This document shows, piece by piece, positions 39,108 to 48,977 of a stretch of 64,000 nucleotides of DNA; the first letter of the stretch is position 1, and each line of letters starts with the position of its first letter. The stretch spans positions 1-64,000 of the forward strand of contig CAJUEL010000020.1 of NCBI GenBank assembly GCA_910585455.1, written 5' to 3'. Source of the DNA: an uncultured Eisenbergiella sp. GTDB taxonomy: Bacteria > Bacillota > Clostridia > Lachnospirales > Lachnospiraceae. The notes below the pieces were generated by a model. The model was not told the origin of the DNA and did no database searches. It saw only the letters and a program-made list of their open reading frames with translations. Position numbers and translations under genes: made by a program.

Positions 39108-41555
39108 ATGGACGCAATGATGCAAAACCGGTCTGGCAGGCTGTTGAACAATAATTGGAAATTTATGTACGGGGATGTGGAAGGCGCCATGTCTGAGGAA
39201 TACGACGACTCGGACTGGTATGATATTGGCCTGCCTCATTCCTTTGGGATCCCTTATTTTATGGAAAATGAATTTTATGTGGGGTATGGCTGCTACCGCA
39301 GGCATCTGACTGTGGAAAGCGATTGGACAGGCAAGTGCATTTCCCTGGAATTCCAGGGTGTGTTCCAGGTGGCGGAAATCTATGTGAATGGACAGCCCGC
39401 AGGCGTTCACAGGGGCGGGTACACCGCTTTTGAAATTCCGGTCACAGAATATTTGCGGGAAGGGGATAATCTTTTGTTTGTGCGCGTGAATAATCTCTGG
39501 GACGGGACGATCGCGCCCCGGGCGGGGGAGCATGTATTTAACGGAGGAATTTACCGGGATGTGAGCCTGACCGTCACAAGTCCTGTACATGTGGCGTGGT
39601 ATGGGACGGCGGTGGAAACATGCAACGTATCGGCTGAGTCTGCGGATATCAGGCTGCGGACGGAGGTCGTAAACGCATGCGGACGTGACGTGGAGGTATG
39701 CCTGGTTTCCTGCCTGACGTTTGAAGGGGAGGAGATATTCCGGATGTCTTCCAACGGGCAGGCGGCGGATGGGAATTGTGTTGTGCTTACACAGGAGGAG
39801 ACCCTGCGGCAGCCGAAGCTTTGGCATCCGGATACGCCAGGGCTGTACCGTTTCCGGAGCCTTTTATATGCGGAGGGCAGGCTTTGCGACGAATATGAGA
39901 CGGAATTTGGCGTCAGGCAGATTGCGTTTACCGCCGACAGGGGATTTTTCCTGAATGGGGAACATTATGCGATCCACGGCGCGAATGTCCATCAGGATCA
40001 TGCCGGATGGTCGGACGCGGTCACGCATGCCGGAATTGAACGGGATATCAGGATGATCAGGGAATGTGGCATGAATTTTATCCGGGGTTCCCATTACCCG
40101 CATCATACTTATTTCGCAACAATGTGCGACAGGCTGGGAATTCTGTTCTGGTCGGAGAACTGCTTCTGGGGAACGGGCGGGCCGAAGGAGGACGGCTACT
40201 GGACGGCCAGCGCATATCCGGTCAGGGAAGAGGACGAGGAAGCGTTTGAGGAAAGCTGCCTGAGAACTCTGGAGGAGATGATACGGACAAACCGAAACCA
40301 TCCCAGCATCATCGTGTGGAGCATGTGCAATGAGCCGTTTTTTTCGGATATCCGGGTGACTCAAAAGGCGAAGGCGCTCATCAGGAAGCTGGTTGCGCGG
40401 GCGCATGAGCTGGATGCGTCCAGACCCGCTGCCGTGGGCGGTGTGCAAAGAGGAGGATTTGACAGGCTTGGCGATTTGGCAGGCTATAACGGAGATGGGG
40501 CGGCCATATTTGTGGATCCCGGGATCCCGAATTTCGTGTCAGAGTACGGGAGTGCGGCAGAGGACAGGCCGGGTGCGTTTGCGGGGAGGTATCAGGATGG
40601 CGTGGAGACGGATTATCCGTGGCGGTCCGGGAAGTCTTTGTGGTGTGCATTCCATCACGGCAGCATATTGGGAGACATGGGGCACATGGGCTTTATTGAT
40701 TATTATCGCCTTCCATTGGATGCCTGGTATTGGTACAGGCAGGAGCTTTTGGGGATCGAGGCGCCAAAGAAGCCAGGCGATGGAGCACCTGCCCGGCTTG
40801 CCCTGGCTTCCGACAGGGATACCATCAGCAGTGATGGTACACAGGACGCGCATATCAGGGTGATGGTGGAGGACGCACAGGGGAACCGGGTTATGGCATC
40901 ACCGGATATCCTTTTGGAGGTGGTATCCGGCGGGGGGATATTCCCTACGGGCAGGCATTTTTGCCTGTCTCAGAAGAAGGGGAACCTGGCGGAAGGGCTG
41001 GGAGCGATAGAGCTTCGGTCTTATTATGCCGGGGATGTGGTGGTCAGGGCATCCTCTAAAGGCCTTGCTCCTGCAGAGCTGACGCTCCATGTGACAGGAC
41101 GGGAGATCTGGAAAAATCAGGAATTACGCCTGCCGCAGCCGCCGCCTTATGTGACGGGAATGCCTAAGAGGGATGTCCTGTATGATATCGGAATAAACAG
41201 GCCCGTATTTTGCAGCAGTGCCTCGGCCGGACATCCTGCCAGGAACGTGGTGGATACAGATCATAAAAGCTTCTGGAAAGCGGACCGTGAGTCCGACGGG
41301 GAGTGGATTCTGGTGGATCTGGAGGGCACGAAGGAGATTCGGGAAATTTGCGTGGTGTTTCGGGAGGTGGTCCGTGAGAGTTACGAGATTGCTCTGTCAG
41401 ATGACCGCAGGGACTATCGGACTATTTACATTTCCGGCAGGGAGGACTATAATTCTTTTATCACGGTGCCGTTGGAACAGGAAAAGGCGCGGTATATCCG
41501 GATTCGTTTCCCCGGTAAAAATGAAGCGGTTGTAAGAGTGGTGGTAAACGCATAG
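39108..41555 (+). CDS. GH2 glycosidase with C-terminal discoidin-like domain
   Basis: An 815-residue GH2 enzyme, probably a beta-galactosidase or a relative acting on side-chain sugars. Jelly-roll domain to about 190 (LEFQGVFQVAEIYVNGQPAG), Ig-like domain, then a barrel with acid/base E409 in IVWSMCNEPF and nucleophile E479 in FVSEYGSA. Residues from about 680 form an F5/8 type C (discoidin) sandwich (AGHPARNVVDTDHKSFWKAD, EWILVDLEGTKEIREICVVF), normally a sugar-binding module of secreted enzymes. There is no signal peptide, so here it would act inside the cell. AGGAGGAGG precedes the ATG. Confidence 0.88.
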   Translation: MDAMMQNRSGRLLNNNWKFMYGDVEGAMSEEYDDSDWYDIGLPHSFGIPYFMENEFYVGYGCYRRHLTVESDWTGKCISLEFQGVFQVAEIYVNGQPAGVHRGGYTAFEIPVTEYLREGDNLLFVRVNNLWDGTIAPRAGEHVFNGGIYRDVSLTVTSPVHVAWYGTAVETCNVSAESADIRLRTEVVNACGRDVEVCLVSCLTFEGEEIFRMSSNGQAADGNCVVLTQEETLRQPKLWHPDTPGLYRFRSLLYAEGRLCDEYETEFGVRQIAFTADRGFFLNGEHYAIHGANVHQDHAGWSDAVTHAGIERDIRMIRECGMNFIRGSHYPHHTYFATMCDRLGILFWSENCFWGTGGPKEDGYWTASAYPVREEDEEAFEESCLRTLEEMIRTNRNHPSIIVWSMCNEPFFSDIRVTQKAKALIRKLVARAHELDASRPAAVGGVQRGGFDRLGDLAGYNGDGAAIFVDPGIPNFVSEYGSAAEDRPGAFAGRYQDGVETDYPWRSGKSLWCAFHHGSILGDMGHMGFIDYYRLPLDAWYWYRQELLGIEAPKKPGDGAPARLALASDRDTISSDGTQDAHIRVMVEDAQGNRVMASPDILLEVVSGGGIFPTGRHFCLSQKKGNLAEGLGAIELRSYYAGDVVVRASSKGLAPAELTLHVTGREIWKNQELRLPQPPPYVTGMPKRDVLYDIGINRPVFCSSASAGHPARNVVDTDHKSFWKADRESDGEWILVDLEGTKEIREICVVFREVVRESYEIALSDDRRDYRTIYISGREDYNSFITVPLEQEKARYIRIRFPGKNEAVVRVVVNA

Positions 41556-41643
41556 GAGGGGCTGTGACAGGGAGGTATGAAGGATTTCATCGGGAAATGC
41601 CTCCGGAAAGGATAGAAGGAGGCAGAAAGGGGAGAAACGGAAA

Positions 41644-43860
41644 ATGAGCAGAATTTTCAGTACGAAAGCGGCGGCGGGGTGGGAAGAAGCATACCCAATA
41701 GGCAACGGAAGGCTTGGGGCCATGATTTTTGGCCAGACAGGAAGGGAAAGAATCCAGTTGAATGAGGACAGCATATGGTATGGCGCTCCGGTGGACAGAG
41801 TGAATCCGGATGCGCTCCGGGAACTGTCCGGAATACGGAAACTGATTCTGGAAGGAAGAATTCCGGAAGCGGAAAAGAAGATGGGCTATGCCATGTCTGG
41901 AATCCCCCAAAGTCAGCGTCCCTATCAGACTGCGGGAGATGTGTGGATTCAGTGGGAGGATGGCATATCGGAAGAAGCATGTTACGGGCGGGAGTTGAAT
42001 CTTGATGAGGGAATTGTTTTTTGCACCTGTGAGGGGGAAAAAGGAGCGGTACACAGGGAATATCTGGCATCTGCGCCTGATCAGGTTATTGCGGTGCATA
42101 GTGTGTCAGATAAGCAGCCGCTGTCTTTGTCGCTGCTGTTATCGCGCGGTAAATATTACGATACGGTAAAACGGTGCAAAAATGAGGCTGTCATCTTAAT
42201 GGGTAACTGCGGAGAGGGCGGCATCCGCTTTGCCATTGCGGCAAGGATTACCACATCTGGTGGATATGTGAAAGTGGAAGGCGAGCATCTGCTTGTGGAA
42301 GGCGCAAAGGAGATTACCTTGTACCTTGCGATAGAAACCACGTATTACCGGGGGGAGGATTATGCGAAAACGGCAATAGAGCGGGTGAATCTGGCAGCCC
42401 AAAAAGGGTATGAGAGAATCCGGCGGGAGCATGTTGTAGATTACCGCGCGCTTTTTGGGAGAGTGAAGCTGCAGCTTGGCGGGAGCGAAGAAAAAGAGGA
42501 ACTACTGCGGTATACGGAAACTTATTTTGATTTCGGCAGGTATCTGATGATTTCCGGCAGCAGGCCCGGGACACTTCCGGCGAACCTGCAGGGAATCTGG
42601 AATGACAGCATGGAGCCCTGCTGGGACTCCAAATATACCATTAATATTAATATGGAAATGAATTACTGGCCTGCAGAGATTTGTAATTTATCCGAATGCC
42701 ATTTGCCTTTGTTTGCACATTTGAAACGGATGCATGCACGGGGGAAAGAGGTTGCGGAAAAAATGTATGGCTGCCGGGGATTTGTGGCGCATCACAATAC
42801 GGATATCTGGGCAGACTGTGCGCCACAGGATATTTGCATTACGTCAACCTTTTGGGTGATGGGGGCGGCATGGCTGTGTACCCATATCAGGACACATTAT
42901 GAGTATACGGGTGATAAAAAATTCCTGAGAGAAATGTATCCGGTGTTGAAGGACGCCGCTGTTTTCTTCCATGATTATCTGATCTGGGATGGAAAGCATC
43001 TGGTGACCTGCCCATCAGTTTCCCCGGAAAATACATATATATTACCAGATGGCGTTAAGGGGCATGTCTGTGCGGGAACAGCCATGGACAGCCAGATTTT
43101 GAAGGATTTACTGGAGGCTTATGAGGAAGCTTCGCAAATTCTGGGCATCAGTGATGCGGATGTGGAAAAGAACAGGGAAATCATTCAAAAACTGCCGGGT
43201 ATCCGAATTGGAAAACATGGGCAGATTATGGAGTGGCTTGAGGATTATGAAGAGGAAGAGCCGGGACACAGGCATATATCACAGCTTTACGCCCTGCATC
43301 CCTCCCATCAGATTACATGTGACGGGACGCCAAAGCTGGCGGAAGCGGCGGAGCGGACTCTGGAGCGCAGGCTCCATTTCGGAGGAGGGCATACCGGCTG
43401 GAGCTGTGCATGGATCATAAATCTGTATGCAAGGCTTGGAAGAGGAGATGCAGCCTGGAATAACCTGAAAAAGCTGTTCGAAAAGTCCACATATCCCAAT
43501 ATGATGGATACGCACCCTCTGCCCTGGGGGTCTGTATTTCAGATTGACGGTAACTTTGGGGCGACAGCCGGCATTGTGGAGATGTTGCTGCAGAGCAACC
43601 GGGAACGGACGATTTTGCTGCCGGCTCTTCCGGCAGAGTGGGAGAGGGGGAGCGTGTCCGGGCTTGTTATGTCTGGGGGCGCATTGGTTTCAATCAGCTG
43701 GCAGGAAGGCATCCTCGTGTCCTGCGAAGTGCGGGCGCGTAATGCGTTCAATACCCGTTTCTGCTACGGGAAGCTGGCAGTGGAAATCTTTCTGGAAGAA
43801 GGAGAAACATGCAGACTGAGCATGGAAAACGGGACGTTTCTGGTGCAAAAGAACAGATAA
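41644..43860 (+). CDS. GH95 alpha-L-fucosidase / alpha-L-galactosidase
   Basis: A 738-residue inverting glycosidase. The N-terminus WEEAYPIGNGRLGAMIFGQTGRERIQLNEDSIW is the GH95 signature, and YQTAGDVWIQW, the barrel segments NLQGIWNDSMEPCWDSKYTININMEMNYWPAE, and the C-terminal HTGWSCAWIINLYARL agree. GH95 removes terminal alpha-1,2-L-fucose, and some members remove L-galactose from cereal xylan. The xylan-like neighbourhood makes the second role plausible. No signal peptide. It is second in a four-gene operon. Confidence 0.93.
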   Translation: MSRIFSTKAAAGWEEAYPIGNGRLGAMIFGQTGRERIQLNEDSIWYGAPVDRVNPDALRELSGIRKLILEGRIPEAEKKMGYAMSGIPQSQRPYQTAGDVWIQWEDGISEEACYGRELNLDEGIVFCTCEGEKGAVHREYLASAPDQVIAVHSVSDKQPLSLSLLLSRGKYYDTVKRCKNEAVILMGNCGEGGIRFAIAARITTSGGYVKVEGEHLLVEGAKEITLYLAIETTYYRGEDYAKTAIERVNLAAQKGYERIRREHVVDYRALFGRVKLQLGGSEEKEELLRYTETYFDFGRYLMISGSRPGTLPANLQGIWNDSMEPCWDSKYTININMEMNYWPAEICNLSECHLPLFAHLKRMHARGKEVAEKMYGCRGFVAHHNTDIWADCAPQDICITSTFWVMGAAWLCTHIRTHYEYTGDKKFLREMYPVLKDAAVFFHDYLIWDGKHLVTCPSVSPENTYILPDGVKGHVCAGTAMDSQILKDLLEAYEEASQILGISDADVEKNREIIQKLPGIRIGKHGQIMEWLEDYEEEEPGHRHISQLYALHPSHQITCDGTPKLAEAAERTLERRLHFGGGHTGWSCAWIINLYARLGRGDAAWNNLKKLFEKSTYPNMMDTHPLPWGSVFQIDGNFGATAGIVEMLLQSNRERTILLPALPAEWERGSVSGLVMSGGALVSISWQEGILVSCEVRARNAFNTRFCYGKLAVEIFLEEGETCRLSMENGTFLVQKNR

Positions 43861-43890
43861 AAATATGAGTATGAAAGGAAACAGAAAACC

Positions 43891-45315
43891 ATGAAAAAAA
43901 GACAGGCATTTAATCCATATCTTCCGTCCTATGAGTTTGTGCCGGACGGGGAGCCGCATGTGTTCGGCGGGCGCGTTTATGTGTATGGATCACATGATTT
44001 CTACAATGGAGACGTATTCTGCATGGGCGATTATGTTTGCTGGTCGGCAGACGTAAATGACCTTTCGGACTGGAGATATGAGGGCGTTATATACAGAAGG
44101 CTGGACGACCCGGAAAACGCGGGTGGGGAAGGCTGCCTGTATGCTCCGGATGTGACGATGGGACCGGACGGAAGGTACTATTTATATTATGTATTGTCCA
44201 ATCATCCCTTTGTATCGGTTGCGGTCTGTAATGAGCCTGCGGGCACTTATACCTTTTACGGGTATGTACATGATAAAAACGGACAGCGGATAGGAGAGCG
44301 GGAAGGAGATGAGCCTCAGTTTGACCCGGGCGTGCTGACAGAGGGGAACATCACCTGGCTGTATACCGGATTTTGCGGAAAGGGTGATAAAAGCAGACAT
44401 GGAGCTATGGGAATGGCCCTTGACACTGATATGCTGACTGTGAAGGAAGAGCCTGTTTTTGTGCTGCCCGGATGTGAATACAGCAAAGGGACAGGGTTTG
44501 AAGGGCATGCGTATTTTGAGGCGGCGTCAATAAGAAAGAAGGATGACACTTATATTCTGATCTATTCCTCAACCGTGATGCATGAACTGTGCTATGCGTA
44601 CAGCAAGCATCCGCTTCAGGATTTTCAGTATGGGGGTGTCCTGGTCAGTAACTGCGATCTGGGAATTGATACCTACAAGCCAGCGGAGGTTCCGGCGGCA
44701 TACGGTGCGAATAATCATGGGAGCATCACAGAGATTGGCGGGGAGTGGTATGTCTTTTATCACCGGCATACAAACGGAACCTGGTTTTCCCGTCAGGGCT
44801 GTGCGGAAAGGCTGCAGCTGCGCAGTGATGGACTTTTTGGGCAGGCAGAGCTGACCTCCTGCGGGCTCAATGGCGGTCCACTGGAAGGAAAGGGCTACTA
44901 TCCTGCTTACATAGCATGCCATCTGTTTACTGACAGGCCTGCGGTTTATGTGGGTGACAGCTGGCGGCCCGAATATGCGGATGGCTCTTTTCCCAGGATT
45001 GTAAAGGAAGGCTGGGACGGCGACCAGAATGAGGGCTATATTGCGAATCTGAGGGACAGCGCTACCGCCGGATTTAAGTACTTTGACTTAAAGGGAGTAT
45101 CAAGGCTTACGTTAATCGTCCGTGGCTATGCATATGGGAGCATGGAGATCAGAAGCTGTTATAACGGACCGGTGCTTAAGGTTTTGCCATTGCATTACTC
45201 GAATATCTGGTCAGAATTTGTGACAGAAATTACATTTCCGGAAGAGGCAGATACGTTGTACTTTACATACCGGGGGGAGGGAAACGCGAGCCTGAAAGGA
45301 TTTGCGCTTTCTTAA
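43891..45315 (+). CDS. GH43 glycosidase with CBM6-like domain (paralogue)
   Basis: A 474-residue paralogue of 30203-31600: it starts MKKRQAFNPYLPSYEFVPDGEP and has LYAPDVTMGPDG and GHAYFEAASIRKK as catalytic segments, then a CBM6-like sandwich (GYIANLRDSATAGFKYFDLKG). Differences cluster in loops, for example an insert around WRPEYADGSFP that the paralogue lacks. This suggests a shifted linkage preference rather than simple redundancy. It is third in the GH2-GH95-GH43-GH31 operon, 30 bases after GH95. Confidence 0.88.
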   Translation: MKKRQAFNPYLPSYEFVPDGEPHVFGGRVYVYGSHDFYNGDVFCMGDYVCWSADVNDLSDWRYEGVIYRRLDDPENAGGEGCLYAPDVTMGPDGRYYLYYVLSNHPFVSVAVCNEPAGTYTFYGYVHDKNGQRIGEREGDEPQFDPGVLTEGNITWLYTGFCGKGDKSRHGAMGMALDTDMLTVKEEPVFVLPGCEYSKGTGFEGHAYFEAASIRKKDDTYILIYSSTVMHELCYAYSKHPLQDFQYGGVLVSNCDLGIDTYKPAEVPAAYGANNHGSITEIGGEWYVFYHRHTNGTWFSRQGCAERLQLRSDGLFGQAELTSCGLNGGPLEGKGYYPAYIACHLFTDRPAVYVGDSWRPEYADGSFPRIVKEGWDGDQNEGYIANLRDSATAGFKYFDLKGVSRLTLIVRGYAYGSMEIRSCYNGPVLKVLPLHYSNIWSEFVTEITFPEEADTLYFTYRGEGNASLKGFALS

Positions 45316-45441
45316 AGAGAGCTACGTTAATTGCAGGATTGGAGAAAATTTCATCCTGGCTATCGGGGCAGCCACAGGCTGTGGAAAGCAAGAAGGCAGT
45401 AATCAGCCAGAGGAGATAAAGAAAAGGATAGGAGACAGACG

Positions 45442-47817
45442 ATGATAGCACCGGTGAAAGGTCCCAGGGAGAGGATTGAAGGAATCGAAAAAAATAAGGA
45501 GTCCGTGGTATTTTCCGGCCCCTTCGGCAGGCTGAAGCTGGAGCCGAAAGCGGCGGATATCATCCGGGTGGTCTATGCCCGGGACGCATTTTCAGAGGAA
45601 GAGAAGCCGGGAGTCATATGCAGAGAAGCATATACAAGCTGGCGGTTTCAGGAAGAACAGCATGAGGTGATACTGACCACGGATAAGCTTATGGTACGGG
45701 TGGCAAAGGATGGTCTGGCACTTTCATACCACACCCTGGATGGAAAATTGCTGCTGAAGGAGGCACAAAAGCGGGGAAAGACTCTGGAAGCCTTCGATGC
45801 CTATCGCGTTGATGAGACAGCAAAGGCGGAAGTAGAGGTGAAGCAGACGCCGGACGGCGAGAAGAAAGTGATCCGGGATGTACCGAAGATATACGATAGA
45901 GAGCTTTATCATACCTGTCTGCACCTGGACTGGCAGGACGGTGAGGCGCTTTACGGGCTGGGACAGCATGAGGAGGGCAATCTGAACCTGCGGGGCAGGA
46001 CGGTATACGTCCATCAGGCGAATATGAAGATCGCCATGCCGGTGCTTGTTTCCAACCTGGGCTATGGCATTTTGATGGACGCGTACAGTCCTATGGTATT
46101 TCATGACGATGCATTCGGTTCTTATCTCTATACGGAAGCGGATGTGGAAATGGATTACTATTTCCTGTACGGAGGGAACATGGACGGTGTGGTCAAAGGA
46201 TATCGTTACCTCACCGGAAAAGCCGCCATGCTGCCCAGATGGGCATTCGGATATGTGCAGTCTCAGGAGCGGTATGAGACGCAGCAGGAGATTCTGAAAA
46301 CCGCAGAAGAATATCGCCGCAGGGGGCTGGGGCTGGACTGCATCGTGCTGGACTGGTGCTCCTGGAAAGGGGAGCTGTGGGGAGAAAAGATTCTGGATGA
46401 GACCCGGTTTCCGGACCCGGCAGGAATGATGGAAGAGCTGCACCGTAACAATGTGCACTTCATGATTTCCATCTGGCCCACCATGGATGAAAAATCCGAA
46501 AATTACAGGGAATTTGCGGAGAAGAAACTGCTGCTGCCCTTCAGCAATCTATATAATCCGCTTAAGAAGGAAGCCAGGGACATTTACTGGAAGCAGGTGG
46601 AAAGGGGATTGTTCCGGTATGGCATTGATTCCTGGTGGTGCGATTCCAGCGAGCCCTTCACACCGGAATGGGGGCATGTGGAAAGGCCGGATGCCGCCGT
46701 GATGTACCGGGAGTATGCAGAATGCGCCAGCCAGCAGATGCCTGCAAGGCTGACCAATGCCTATGGGCTGTATCATGCCAGGACGCTGTATGAAGGGCAG
46801 AGAAGCGTGGAAGAGGACAGGCGTGTGGTGAACCTGACAAGGAGCGGGTATACCGGCAGCCAGAGATACGGAACCATCCTGTGGTCGGGAGATACCTGCG
46901 CCACCTGGGAAACCCTGCAAAGACAGATTCCGGCGGGGCTGAATTTCTGTGCCAGCGGACATCCCTACTGGACCGTGGATATTGGGGCTTTTTTTGTAAA
47001 AAAGGGGATGCAGTGGTATTGGGACGGAGACTATGAGGCAGGCTGCGAAAGTCCCGCTTACCGCGAGCTTTATGTGCGCTGGTATCAGTATGGGAGCTTC
47101 CTTCCCATTTTCCGCGCCCATGGCACGGACACCAGAAGAGAGATGTGGAATTATGGAGAGGAAAAAGATGCCGCCTACGAGGCGCTGGTAAAGGCAAACC
47201 GCCTGCGTTACCGGCTCATGCCTTATATTTATTCCGCTGCCGGAAAGGCCTGGAAGAATGACGCGTCCATCATGCGGATGCTGGCTTTTGATTTTCCGCA
47301 GGATGAGAGGGCATGTGCGTGCAAGGACCAGTATCTGTTCGGGGAAAGCCTGATGGTCTGCCCGGTGACAAAGCCCATGTACTACGACAGGGATGATACG
47401 CCTTTGGAGGGCACAGAAAAAACCAGAAAGGTCTATCTGCCTGCAGGCGCCGGGTGGTATGATTTCTGGACGGGCCGCCGGTACGAAGGCGGGGAGGAAA
47501 TCCTTGCGGATGCGCCCCTTTCTATCATCCCGCTGTTTGTAAAGGCCGGAAGCATCCTCCCCATGGGAAGCGGAAAGCAGCATGCGGGGGATGGCCTGGA
47601 AAAAGGGCTTGTGCTTATCGTTTATCCGGGAGCGGACGGCGAATACGAGCTGTACGAGGACAGCGGAGACGGATATGGATATGAACGCGGCGAGTACAGC
47701 ACAACCCGTTTCTTCTGGAACGACAGCAGGCAGGAGCTGCGCGCCAAAAAAGATGGGAAGCCGGTGGACACCGGCACGTATCAGGTTCATATTGTGGGAT
47801 GCACTTCTGATGAATGA
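45442..47817 (+). CDS. GH31 alpha-glycosidase (alpha-xylosidase-like)
   Basis: A 791-residue retaining glycosidase. The N-terminal sandwich includes LYGLGQHEEGNLNLRGR; the barrel has nucleophile aspartate in SWWCDSSEPF near residue 400 and acid/base aspartate in WSGDTCATW near 480, with HGTDTRREMW further on. Two C-terminal beta domains follow (YDFWTGRRYEGGEEI, YEDSGDGYGYERGEYS). Domain order fits GH31. Alpha-xylosidase is favoured by context over alpha-glucosidase, but this is not proven by motif. No signal peptide. Last gene of its operon. Confidence 0.87.
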   Translation: MIAPVKGPRERIEGIEKNKESVVFSGPFGRLKLEPKAADIIRVVYARDAFSEEEKPGVICREAYTSWRFQEEQHEVILTTDKLMVRVAKDGLALSYHTLDGKLLLKEAQKRGKTLEAFDAYRVDETAKAEVEVKQTPDGEKKVIRDVPKIYDRELYHTCLHLDWQDGEALYGLGQHEEGNLNLRGRTVYVHQANMKIAMPVLVSNLGYGILMDAYSPMVFHDDAFGSYLYTEADVEMDYYFLYGGNMDGVVKGYRYLTGKAAMLPRWAFGYVQSQERYETQQEILKTAEEYRRRGLGLDCIVLDWCSWKGELWGEKILDETRFPDPAGMMEELHRNNVHFMISIWPTMDEKSENYREFAEKKLLLPFSNLYNPLKKEARDIYWKQVERGLFRYGIDSWWCDSSEPFTPEWGHVERPDAAVMYREYAECASQQMPARLTNAYGLYHARTLYEGQRSVEEDRRVVNLTRSGYTGSQRYGTILWSGDTCATWETLQRQIPAGLNFCASGHPYWTVDIGAFFVKKGMQWYWDGDYEAGCESPAYRELYVRWYQYGSFLPIFRAHGTDTRREMWNYGEEKDAAYEALVKANRLRYRLMPYIYSAAGKAWKNDASIMRMLAFDFPQDERACACKDQYLFGESLMVCPVTKPMYYDRDDTPLEGTEKTRKVYLPAGAGWYDFWTGRRYEGGEEILADAPLSIIPLFVKAGSILPMGSGKQHAGDGLEKGLVLIVYPGADGEYELYEDSGDGYGYERGEYSTTRFFWNDSRQELRAKKDGKPVDTGTYQVHIVGCTSDE

Positions 47818-47829
47818 TGTTGACAATTC

Positions 47830-47864
47830 ACAAAGGTCTGCGCGTTTACCGCGCAGACCTTTGT
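47830..47864. terminator. Perfect hairpin after GH31 (repeat copy R3)
   Basis: ACAAAGGTCTGCGCG (47830-47844) pairs perfectly with 47850-47864 around TTTAC. It matches the stem of repeats R1 and R2. There is no long T-run, so termination is likely but not certain. Confidence 0.65.
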
Positions 47865-47944
47865 CCTGCCTGTCCCTCCCGGTCGTTCTCCCCCGTGAAA
47901 AGTAACACATGCTTCGCGATGCACAAACAAATGCGGCAAAGCAT

Positions 47945-47973
47945 TTGATTCCGCAGCGGTTTTCTGCTATAAT
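47945..47973 (+). promoter_or_regulatory. Promoter of the MNT-HEPN pair
   Basis: TTGATT (47945-47950), 17 bases, TATAAT (47968-47973), about 40 bases before the MNT gene. Confidence 0.75.
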
Positions 47974-48019
47974 AGCGTAAATAGAGGAGCAGTTAAATAT
48001 TCAGAAGGGAGGATACTGT

Positions 48020-48406
48020 ATGTGTAAATTGTTACCTGTTACGACAAATACAGGTAAAGTCGTGTATGTGGCAGATATAAAAAAAATAGTCATACAGGAA
48101 ATTATAAATTTGTCCGAAAAATGCGGTATCCTGGATTATGTGATACTGTTTGGGTCCAGTCTTGAAGAAAGATGTTCGGATAATTCTGATATAGATATAG
48201 CATTTATCAGTGACATAGGAAAAGAAAAAATGCTAAAATCCAGAAAACTGCGGGAATTGCGACTGGCGCTATATCAATATGACGAGGACTATGATTTTTT
48301 ATATTATAAATCATTGAATGATATAAAAAGCACAAGACATGGTGTAGGAAAGGTAATTGCGGATTATGGAAAAATAATTTATGAGAGGACGACAGATTAT
48401 GTATGA
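48020..48406 (+). CDS. MNT-type nucleotidyltransferase
   Basis: A 128-residue minimal nucleotidyltransferase. The polymerase-beta signature is intact: LFGSSLEERCSDNSDIDIAFISD gives GS followed by DxD. The rest is short and helical. In MNT-HEPN systems this protein adds AMP to its HEPN partner and neutralises it. The HEPN gene overlaps by eight bases. AT-rich codon use sets the pair apart from the glycosidase genes on both sides and suggests acquisition by transfer. Confidence 0.85.
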   Translation: MCKLLPVTTNTGKVVYVADIKKIVIQEIINLSEKCGILDYVILFGSSLEERCSDNSDIDIAFISDIGKEKMLKSRKLRELRLALYQYDEDYDFLYYKSLNDIKSTRHGVGKVIADYGKIIYERTTDYV

Positions 48407-48881
48407 GTACTATTTAACGAATGCATTACAGAATTTGTTGATAGCAAAAGATGGGATAAATTTGTATGAGATGAGTGGGTCAAAGTCGATTAAAGGGATT
48501 GTGGCATATCATGTACAGCAAACATTTGAGCTGATTCTGAAGTATCTAATCTATAATCATTCAGCGCATTCCGGAAAAGAAATCATTACCCATAATTTGG
48601 AACTACTGATTAACAAATATTGCATGCCATATGGCATCAAGGTACCGAAGGTGGTTATGGATCATGCAGCTCAATATACTTCGTGGGAGGCGGATAGCCG
48701 TTATGGAGAAAAATTTACAGTTCGCATAGATACCCTGGTTTCAGCGATAAAGGAGGCAGAGCTATGGATAGTAGCGGTTAAGCCCGGCTATAAAAGAAAT
48801 ATAGCGTGGTCAAATGAACGAATTTCGGCCATGTATAATCATACGCCCGCTTATCATAAACGAAAGAAAAAGAAGGAATGA
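48399..48881 (+). CDS. HEPN-domain protein (COG2250-like)
   Basis: A 160-residue helical protein. The segment GIVAYHVQQTFELILKYLIYNHSAHSGKEIITHNLELLINKYC matches HEPN proteins paired with MNT transferases. The RxxxxH ribonuclease motif of HepT-type toxins is not visible, so it may belong to the COG2250 branch without RNase activity. The C-terminus is very basic (HKRKKKKE). The start at 48399 lies inside the end of the MNT gene. Likely toxin-antitoxin or defence-like pair; activity unproven. Confidence 0.75.
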   Translation: MYEYYLTNALQNLLIAKDGINLYEMSGSKSIKGIVAYHVQQTFELILKYLIYNHSAHSGKEIITHNLELLINKYCMPYGIKVPKVVMDHAAQYTSWEADSRYGEKFTVRIDTLVSAIKEAELWIVAVKPGYKRNIAWSNERISAMYNHTPAYHKRKKKKE

Positions 48882-48977
48882 GATAGGGGCTTTCGCCGTG
48901 ATAGCGGATGCCTGTCCATTTCTTCTTTTTCCTTTGTTGTCATACAAAATGCCAGGAAAGATTGAAATTTCATTATG

